Source of the DNA: a bacterium
GTDB lineage: Bacteria > AUK180
DNA: 11,751 bases
NCBI GenBank assembly: GCA_030622125.1
Contig: JAUXGM010000067.1
Coordinates: forward strand, 1 to 11,751
Direction: 5' to 3'
Positions 6,384-11,751 of this stretch are shown piece after piece (positions within the stretch are counted from its first letter, which is position 1; every line of letters begins with the position of its first letter). Made by a program: the position numbers and the translations under genes. The notes beneath the pieces were generated by a model that saw only the letters and a list, made by a program, of their open reading frames with translations, searched no databases and was not told where the DNA came from.

Positions 6384-7590
6384 AATTCGGTGGATTCAGA
6401 TCGGCAATTATTACATTATATTCTGTGGTATCAATTTTCATCCTTATCGGCTTATCTGCAATATAATATTCACTTCGGGAGACACGATTCTTATTAAGGT
6501 TCATATACTTTGAGAAATCCTTATATGCCATTCCGGCGTTACCACCTAATTTTACACTATTAAATGATAAAATTGAACCAGCGAAACTTTCATTTCCTGA
6601 CAATTTATTAACATCAGTATCTCCCATTACGATAATGATTCCGTCAAAATCAGGGGTACCTGTCATTGTTAAATTGCCGTAAATAACCATAACAGGAGGC
6701 GGAACCTCACCGGGATCTGAAAAATCACCATCACCATCATCTATAGTATCAACACCTCCAACATTTCCCGCCCATTTAGTTACATTTTCTTTAAAACAGT
6801 AGTTCCCCTCTAATTCTTTATTAGCATTTACATTTTCAGGGTTATTTGCAAAGGCAGTAACAAGTTGTACATCCTCCTCATAAACTCTTGTGGTACTCTC
6901 ACTACAGATATCTTTAGCCCAATCCTTTATCGCATCTTTTAAATCACTCCCCTCTGCACAGTCATCTGGTGTAAGCGAACATGATGATGTATCGGGATCG
7001 GTTACTGACACGCCACCTGAAATACCATCTGTTGCACATATCTTTCCATCAACCGAAATAGCATTAGTGGAACTTACCGACCCGCAAGCGGTTATTGCTG
7101 CATTAAAAGGATTAAATGGGATTGCCGCTCCTATCTTTGTTATAATAGTCCTTTTCTTAACAAGATGTCCATATTTAGTCGGATCTGATTTATAAAGATC
7201 GGGTTTATTCTGTGGATAATAAAAACCGGTGCATTTGATCCATATAGAGTAAGTAGTAGGATTAAAACTATTGTCGGGATTCCCTGTTACTACTGTAATC
7301 GGATTTGTGTTCGCATCCAATCTCTGGACCTTAAAATCCATCGTATCAAAATCAAATGTGTACGGATTACCGTCAGGTCCCGTTCTAAAATCCCAATCTG
7401 CATCTCGCATAAGGATATTCATTACACTATTTACACCTTCATTTGCATTATAAAGTGCAATATCCACTGCCTTTGAATGTTTGGCAGAGGTGCTGAAGCT
7501 CTTTATCACCCCGATATAGATAAGTGACAGCATCTCAACACCTGCAAGAATAATAAGAACAACAATTAAGATTGATCCTTTCTTTTTCAT
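6382..7590 (-). CDS. PilX/GspK-like minor prepilin
   Basis: A 402-residue protein with a type III (prepilin) signal: MKKKG followed by SILIVVLIILAGVEML, a hydrophobic helix (about 6-29) that would be cleaved after Gly5. The mature protein has Val rather than Glu at position 5, a trait of the PilX/GspK class at pilus tips. The stretch ALYNANEGVNSVM after the helix is typical of PilX N-termini. The C-terminal third has YGNLTMTGTPDFDGIIIVMGD (about 304-324) followed by further G-rich beta-strand units, a pattern seen in PilX-like proteins of other bacteria. An acidic DDGDGDFSDPGE loop (284-295) looks able to bind calcium. Nine cysteines are visible. It is third in an I-J-K-like operon, 11 bases after the GspJ/PilW-like gene, with AAGGAGGT 3 bases from the ATG. 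Exact family membership and partner proteins are inferred. Confidence 0.78.
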   Translation of the reverse strand: MKKKGSILIVVLIILAGVEMLSLIYIGVIKSFSTSAKHSKAVDIALYNANEGVNSVMNILMRDADWDFRTGPDGNPYTFDFDTMDFKVQRLDANTNPITVVTGNPDNSFNPTTYSIWIKCTGFYYPQNKPDLYKSDPTKYGHLVKKRTIITKIGAAIPFNPFNAAITACGSVSSTNAISVDGKICATDGISGGVSVTDPDTSSCSLTPDDCAEGSDLKDAIKDWAKDICSESTTRVYEEDVQLVTAFANNPENVNANKELEGNYCFKENVTKWAGNVGGVDTIDDGDGDFSDPGEVPPPVMVIYGNLTMTGTPDFDGIIIVMGDTDVNKLSGNESFAGSILSFNSVKLGGNAGMAYKDFSKYMNLNKNRVSRSEYYIADKPIRMKIDTTEYNVIIADLNPPN

Positions 7591-7593
7591 AGT

Positions 7594-7601
7594 ACCTCCT
7601 T
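7594..7601 (-). promoter_or_regulatory. Strong Shine-Dalgarno of the PilX/GspK-like gene
   Basis: On the minus strand AAGGAGGT is a full anti-SD match, 3 bases before the ATG at 7590-7588 and just after the TAG of the preceding gene (7604-7602). It supports the chosen start, where the prepilin signal MKKKG begins. Confidence 0.8.
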
Positions 7602-8330
7602 CTATTTTTTTATAGTAAATGTAAATTTTCTTATTGTGCCGTGATTATAGACATCGAAATGCCCCGCATCTTCTATATGCTTTGCTCTATGAAGATAGAC
7701 TCTGACACCAATGGAACAATTTAATATACGATCATTTGTAGTATCAGGTATGATCTCAACCTTTCTTATATAAAGCCGAGGCTCTTTTGCAGTGAACCGC
7801 ATTACTTTTAATTGGGATAATCCCAGATAATCATGATACTCAATGGATACAAAATTACTTTCCTTTGTCGGAATTTTATTTGCGTCAACATTTGAAATGC
7901 CAAGTGCCCTATAAAAATCAGGTGAACTAGAACATTCAAAGGGATTATCAAACTTGAATAAAAGTAATATTAGAACACTATTGAATCCGCTTATAAATTC
8001 GGTATCACCGGGAAAGACGGTAGTAATATCAGAAAATCCTCTTTGAAAAGTATTTGATGCATTTACGATATTTTTGGTAATATGTCCGCTTGCAGTAAGA
8101 AGAAATGGTGTGGTAACTCCTGATTGCCTTTTTATTGAAGTAGCAGAAGCATAAGATCTTGTCATTCCTTGAATTACCTCATCAATAAATTGCTCTCCCA
8201 ATGCTTCCGATTTTTTCTTTGCAATGCCATTGGTTATTGTATTGTAAGAAGCATAGATCATTGTTAATACCAACCCGGATATTGCAACGGCAATCAAAAG
8301 CTCAAGAAGTGTAAAACCTTTTCTTTTCAT
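7602..8330 (-). CDS. PilW/GspJ-like minor prepilin
   Basis: A 242-residue prepilin. The signal MKRKG precedes FTLLELLIAVAISGLVLTMI, giving Phe1 and Glu5 in the mature protein after predicted cleavage by a PilD-type prepilin peptidase, then the hydrophobic N-terminal helix that packs in the filament core. The remaining residues (about 40-242) show no motif I recognise. Length and operon position after a GspI/PilV-like gene and before a GspK/PilX-like gene match GspJ or PilW, minor subunits that help prime assembly at the tip. The gene begins 11 bases after the large prepilin gene, with AAGGAGGT overlapping that gene's stop codon, so translation is likely coupled. Assignment to pilus or secretion pseudopilus is open. 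Confidence 0.82.
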   Translation of the reverse strand: MKRKGFTLLELLIAVAISGLVLTMIYASYNTITNGIAKKKSEALGEQFIDEVIQGMTRSYASATSIKRQSGVTTPFLLTASGHITKNIVNASNTFQRGFSDITTVFPGDTEFISGFNSVLILLLFKFDNPFECSSSPDFYRALGISNVDANKIPTKESNFVSIEYHDYLGLSQLKVMRFTAKEPRLYIRKVEIIPDTTNDRILNCSIGVRVYLHRAKHIEDAGHFDVYNHGTIRKFTFTIKK

Positions 8331-8335
8331 ATTAT

Positions 8336-8343
8336 ACCTCCTT
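8336..8343 (-). promoter_or_regulatory. Strong Shine-Dalgarno of the PilW/GspJ-like gene overlapping the upstream stop
   Basis: On the minus strand the sequence reads TAAGGAGGTATAATATG: the stop codon of the 958-residue gene shares two bases with AAGGAGGT, and the next ATG follows after 5 bases. This favours ribosome re-initiation and matched synthesis of the two prepilins. Confidence 0.8.
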
Positions 8344-11218
8344 AATTACAACACCCGCCCGACGGTGGTCCTGTGCAAATTACATTTGTAGCAGCATTGG
8401 CTGTATTTCCGACACTATCGGTTACTGTAAGGGTAGCACTATATATAGCAGCTGTATTGTTTTTATAACTATGGTTAGTGGTTACCTCACCTGTTGAGTC
8501 ATTCCATTCATATATGTCTCCATCACCAAATTCTATATGGTATGTAAGCGTAGCATCATCGGTATCACTGGTTGTAATAATAAAAACAACGCCGTAGGAA
8601 TCAGCCGTATTCTGACTACAATTAAATACAGTTATCTCAGGAGGGACATTACTTCCTTCGGTTGGATACAATGTGATCCGACAGGTATCCGTATCGGATG
8701 AATGACTATCCCATACGGTTAAGGTTACATCAAAGATAGCAGGGGCGGTATCCGGGTCTCCTGTATCTTTTAAATTTAAGTAATCGGTATAGGTATAGGT
8801 ATGATATGCCGTAGCACCGGTAGCAGTTTCACCATCTGCAAAATTCCATTCATAATCGGTGATATCATTATCACAATCCGCCGACATTCTTCCCTCAAAG
8901 AAGACACTTGCATTTACAGTAGTTACTTTATCGGTACCGGCATTTGCGTTGGGCGGATAATACAACCCTGTTGTTTTTGTACTAAATATAAATTCGTTAT
9001 CACATTTATATTCCTTTGATTGATCGGATTGGAAGATCAGATCAAAATCACATTCTTTAATGCTAAACGGTATCGCCTGATAGGGATTATCCGTTTGTTT
9101 ATCCATAAAATGAATGCTTATCGTTACCTCTCTTCCATATCCACTTATGAGAAGTGCGTCCGGATCTACCTTATTAAAATAGAGAGTTATCGGACCTCTG
9201 TCTCTTGTACCCGGTGTCGGTTCATCTCTATTCCAATCCCAGATCACATTTCTTTTATAATCGGAAGCATCGGAGTTTTGCGATTCAAGTGTTATAGTGT
9301 CAACATAAGGAAATGCTACGGAGGTATCACCTGTTGAAAGACATATATTCTTATAAGCCGGTTCTTTTAAATATAAACTATCTAAATAAATATCTCCATC
9401 TCGATAATTTTTAAGCGAAATCGTAACGGTATCATTATAGGGAGGATAATCAGTGTCTATATCAGTATCAATACTCTCTGTAGCATACCATAAGGCATTC
9501 CCTTGATGGATTACCTTGAACTCCTCCCCCTTATAAGTATTAGGGTTCCAGTTTTCCAATCCCTTACTATCACGAGCATAGGTTCTAAAATAAAAATCAT
9601 TTCTTGAATCCCCTGGTGGAAAGTCGTATTTTACATTATACCAATTTGGTTGGGTGGCGGTAAGATCAAATGACTTTGTAACAGTAACGGCACCGGTGGT
9701 CTTGGAAAGGGTTGAAAATTCCATTAGATCAAGTCCACATTCATCTACGGCATCAAAATCAATCGGGATATTATCTCCACCACCATGAGGGACACAATCC
9801 TGAAAGCCGTTTCCATCGTAGTTTAATACAATAAGAGGCGGATTGATATCTATTTCAGATACCGTTATATCCGTTGTACCATCCCATTCAAGGATAGGTA
9901 TGGTAGTGCTGTTTCCACATTTATCATAAGCGGTAATTTTATAGTAAAGATCGGGTTTATCATCATAAGGTAGAGCATAAGGATCTATGCCGGAATGATT
10001 TTTAATATAATTCCCGTCTATTTCCCATACAAATCTTCCCTCTGCATCCGGTACGCCTATTTGCGGTGCACCTCCCACAAGTGTGCGAACACCTGCACCA
10101 TCTATCGTTCCATACTCCGCTTTTGTAAGAGAGAGATTTAATCCACCTTTCCCGTTTGCCCCATCCAGTATCTTTGCAAGTATAAGTCCGTTGCAGCCAT
10201 TTGCGACTATTCTACTTGAATAATCAATAATCGTAGGTGGTTCAAAGTCCGCAACATTTTTATAGATCGTATCGGAGGATGTTTTCCTTTCTGTAACATT
10301 TTTACAATTCGGACCGATATAATCATCCTTTGCATCAACCCTGAAAAACATATCATAATCGGTACCACTTCCATCTTCTATACAATCGGCATCTCTGTTT
10401 TGTATTTCGGAACCGGGAATATCCGCCGTATATGTGAGTAAACTGCCGGATGATTCCATTTCAATCTCTTTTGCATCGGCAAATGCTCCATTCGGATCAG
10501 TATCACTAAAATACCAATAGTAAAGTGTTAATGTAGGAAGTTTAACACATTCATCCTTTATGGTTGCTTTTACGGTATAATTCTGGGATACATTTAATGG
10601 GGTATCATTTGGAATTATCTCAACAGAGGCTATGGTTGGTGGATTACAACACGCCTTACTTTGCGGGTTGTAACTTGAAATTACAGTAGATAAAGAAAAA
10701 TACCTCATTCGGTTTTTCTTTATATAAGTCTGATTATTTGAAAATAATGCATTTAATACCTCACCTTCCGTAAATTTTCTTTTCGCCGATGGCCAGGCAA
10801 CCGTTACCGTAACCTCCTTCATATCCATTCCCTGACCGGTATTGTCATCGTATTTATCATTATCGGTATCTATAAAATCCATTATTTTATATTTACCGCC
10901 GGCATATTGAGTAACGACAAATTTTACTTTTTCCTGAACAAAGTAGGGTCTTGATAAATTAATTCCCATTTGACTGTATATTGGGTTTTTATTTTCATAA
11001 GTCCAAATCACATCGGAAATAGCAAGAAAATTTGTTTTTGCATTTGCTTCAATACTATCAATATGAGTTTTTGCTATCAACTTCGCTTCATTCTTATGAA
11101 TAAGCGATCTGCTTTCATTTCCAACAACAAGTATCGTTCTCATTACTGCAAAAAGACCAATCGTAACGATACTAATTGCAACTAAAAGTTCGATTAAGGT
11201 CGTACCTCTTCGCTTCAT
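8342..11218 (-). CDS. Giant modular PilV/GspI-like prepilin with C-terminal PKD domains
   Basis: A 958-residue protein starting with prepilin signal MKRRG then TTLIELLVAISIVTIGLFAV, so the mature protein has Thr1 and Glu5. Residues 6 to about 175 resemble a PilV/GspI-type minor pilin, including a DTDNDKYDD acidic loop (117-125). From the CC pair at 190-191 a long ectodomain begins. Three segments opening with PPTI or PPLI (193, 327, 460) look like divergent beta-sandwich repeats ending in a YxxxAxD-type strand. An unassigned beta-rich part (about 570-750) follows. Two PKD-like domains close the protein: 755-850 (YEWNFADGE, YHTYTY, VTLTVWD) and 859-948 (HIEFGDGD, NHSYKN, ATLTVTD). It ends in GGCCN. 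Eighteen cysteines are present. GspI/PilV proteins are normally under about 200 residues, so this is a large fusion. PKD domains usually mediate surface or protein contacts; a tip-adhesin role is inferred. It is first in the three-gene operon, after AGGAGG. Confidence 0.85.
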   Translation of the reverse strand: MKRRGTTLIELLVAISIVTIGLFAVMRTILVVGNESRSLIHKNEAKLIAKTHIDSIEANAKTNFLAISDVIWTYENKNPIYSQMGINLSRPYFVQEKVKFVVTQYAGGKYKIMDFIDTDNDKYDDNTGQGMDMKEVTVTVAWPSAKRKFTEGEVLNALFSNNQTYIKKNRMRYFSLSTVISSYNPQSKACCNPPTIASVEIIPNDTPLNVSQNYTVKATIKDECVKLPTLTLYYWYFSDTDPNGAFADAKEIEMESSGSLLTYTADIPGSEIQNRDADCIEDGSGTDYDMFFRVDAKDDYIGPNCKNVTERKTSSDTIYKNVADFEPPTIIDYSSRIVANGCNGLILAKILDGANGKGGLNLSLTKAEYGTIDGAGVRTLVGGAPQIGVPDAEGRFVWEIDGNYIKNHSGIDPYALPYDDKPDLYYKITAYDKCGNSTTIPILEWDGTTDITVSEIDINPPLIVLNYDGNGFQDCVPHGGGDNIPIDFDAVDECGLDLMEFSTLSKTTGAVTVTKSFDLTATQPNWYNVKYDFPPGDSRNDFYFRTYARDSKGLENWNPNTYKGEEFKVIHQGNALWYATESIDTDIDTDYPPYNDTVTISLKNYRDGDIYLDSLYLKEPAYKNICLSTGDTSVAFPYVDTITLESQNSDASDYKRNVIWDWNRDEPTPGTRDRGPITLYFNKVDPDALLISGYGREVTISIHFMDKQTDNPYQAIPFSIKECDFDLIFQSDQSKEYKCDNEFIFSTKTTGLYYPPNANAGTDKVTTVNASVFFEGRMSADCDNDITDYEWNFADGETATGATAYHTYTYTDYLNLKDTGDPDTAPAIFDVTLTVWDSHSSDTDTCRITLYPTEGSNVPPEITVFNCSQNTADSYGVVFIITTSDTDDATLTYHIEFGDGDIYEWNDSTGEVTTNHSYKNNTAAIYSATLTVTDSVGNTANAATNVICTGPPSGGCCN

Positions 11219-11223
11219 ATCAG

Positions 11224-11229
11224 CCTCCT
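11224..11229 (-). promoter_or_regulatory. Shine-Dalgarno of the modular prepilin gene
   Basis: On the minus strand AGGAGG lies 5 bases before the ATG at 11218-11216 (AGGAGGCTGATATG). It confirms the start at the MKRRG prepilin signal. Confidence 0.8.
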
Positions 11230-11239
11230 AATATTTACT

Positions 11240-11267
11240 ATCATAGAAATGGCATTATTTATGCCAA
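11240..11267 (-). promoter_or_regulatory. Promoter of the prepilin operon, sigma70-like and sigma54-like elements overlapping
   Basis: On the minus strand TTGGCA (11267-11262) and TATGAT (11245-11240) are separated by 16 bp, a good sigma70 match. The same DNA also reads TTGGCA then ATGCC with GG and GC placed 12 bases apart, as in sigma54 -24/-12 promoters, although several consensus bases differ. An inverted repeat, TGGCAT and ATGCCA around 5 bases (11250-11266), spans the -35 element and could be an operator. The leader would be about 15 to 22 bases. Which sigma factor is used cannot be decided here. Confidence 0.6.
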
Positions 11268-11292
11268 CTATTTAACTATTGAAATACTGGAT

Positions 11293-11304
11293 TATTTCGA
11301 AATA
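11293..11304. promoter_or_regulatory. 12-bp perfect palindrome upstream of the prepilin promoter
   Basis: TATTTCGAAATA is its own reverse complement and lies between the lptE-like stop (11309-11307) and the promoter elements at 11267-11240. Its left half also forms a 6-bp stem with GAAATA at 11281-11286. It may be a regulator site or the remnant of an lptE terminator; evidence is limited to symmetry and position. Confidence 0.3.
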
Positions 11305-11306
11305 GA

Positions 11307-11751
11307 TTACCATTTGTCAAGTAAATTTTGAACAATTTTCGTGGAAATTTTCTCAAGTGCTTCACGAATTCCATCCTCTTCACTATTTTGTTCGTCCCTT
11401 TCCGGATAGTAAAATCCGAAATCGGAGATCTCTCCTTTTTTTAGAATTTCTTCCTTGAAATTGAGTTTATAATCGATGCTAATAGCCATTTTGTATTGCA
11501 GCGGTTTATTGTTACTGTCAAAAAGCGTGGGGACCTTTTTTATTTCCAGAACATTGATCGTTAATTTGGATTTAGAGGTTCCGACCTTAATCCCCCCTTT
11601 ATAAAATTCATTTTCCAAGACCTCTTCAAATTTTTCCGAAACACTGAAATAGCCCTTATTCTCAATATTTTCAATGTAAACCTTATGTTCGCCCGAGACC
11701 AATACATTACCGAATTGGTAGCCGCAGCCGGAAAGTAAGAGGATGAGAAAA
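11307..11751 (-). CDS. lptE: LptE-like LPS-assembly outer-membrane lipoprotein, 5' end cut by the window
   Basis: LptE is the outer-membrane lipoprotein that plugs and supports LptD during lipopolysaccharide insertion. The open frame continues off the right edge: the first in-window residues are FLILLLSGCGYQFG, so a signal-peptide core and lipobox LSGC are visible, with the acylated Cys at 11724-11726. GCGYQFG directly after the lipobox is characteristic of the LptE family. About 139 mature residues follow, with alternating beta strands (INVLEI, MAISIDYKLNF) and a final helix (EDGIREALEKISTKIVQNLLDKW), the family's usual layout. A TTG at 11702 is not the true start, since the lipobox lies upstream in frame. 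Neighbouring genes upstream are outside the window. The prepilin operon follows on the same strand after 88 bases with its own candidate promoter. Confidence 0.8.
   Translation of the reverse strand, partial: FLILLLSGCGYQFGNVLVSGEHKVYIENIENKGYFSVSEKFEEVLENEFYKGGIKVGTSKSKLTINVLEIKKVPTLFDSNNKPLQYKMAISIDYKLNFKEEILKKGEISDFGFYYPERDEQNSEEDGIREALEKISTKIVQNLLDKW

Noticed and set aside
6890-7195. A 101-codon plus-strand open frame inside the PilX/GspK-like gene
   Set aside because: It is antisense to a gene with clear prepilin features and strong SD, has no ribosome binding site of its own and no recognisable motif.
9020-9337. A 105-codon plus-strand open frame inside the giant pilin gene
   Set aside because: It is antisense to the well-supported 958-residue prepilin and shows no domain or start signal.
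11250-11266. Inverted repeat TGGCAT/ATGCCA as a terminator of lptE
   Set aside because: The stem is only 6 bp and AT-rich, followed by TTTCT and not a clean U-tract; its overlap with the -35 element fits a promoter/operator better, though a weak terminator is not excluded.
11307-11702. A complete 131-residue protein starting at TTG 11702
   Set aside because: The frame stays open upstream to the window edge and encodes a lipobox (LLSGC) directly before it, so the gene is longer and truncated by the window.

Overview
This AT-rich window looks like part of a bacterial chromosome from a diderm (Gram-negative-type) organism: it carries an LptE-like outer-membrane lipoprotein gene and type IV pilus / type II secretion-type genes. 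The phylum cannot be fixed from the sequence. Modular PKD-bearing pilins and 9-bp intergenic repeats would fit an uncultured, non-model lineage, but that is inference. No mobile element, tRNA, rRNA or CRISPR array is visible.

Layout. Bases 1-254 are non-coding and hold two triplets of 9-bp tandem repeats, a short perfect hairpin and a strong sigma70-type promoter (TTTACA, 17 bp, TATAAT). From 255 to 6362 a plus-strand run encodes a PilT-family pilus ATPase, a UvrD/PcrA-type helicase, a PAP2_3-like membrane phosphatase/phosphotransferase and the tRNA-modification enzyme MnmG. The last three overlap each other by 1 and 28 bases, so the four are probably co-transcribed. A hairpin at 6357-6383 overlaps the stop codons of mnmG and of the converging gene and probably terminates transcription from both sides.

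From 11218 down to 6382 the minus strand encodes three type IV prepilin-like proteins separated by exactly 11 bases each: a 958-residue GspI/PilV-like protein with a very large ectodomain ending in two PKD-like domains, a GspJ/PilW-like protein, and a GspK/PilX-like protein lacking Glu5. The order I-J-K (V-W-X) matches minor-pseudopilin operons whose products form the priming tip complex. No PilY1 is present here. I infer that the large first protein supplies the exposed, adhesin-like part of the tip. A promoter lies at 11240-11267, where sigma70-like and sigma54-like elements overlap within an inverted repeat. The right edge holds a 5'-truncated lptE-like gene whose lipobox (LLSGC) is just inside the window.

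How the genes connect. The ATPase on the left could power pilus retraction and the three prepilins on the right could form the pilus tip, so both sides of the convergent junction may serve one surface machine. The helicase, PAP2 and MnmG genes look like housekeeping passengers. The observations most worth a second look are the modular PKD pilin with 18 cysteines, a roughly 22-residue insertion in MnmG encoded by two nested hairpins, and the 9-bp repeat triplets upstream of the pilus ATPase gene.
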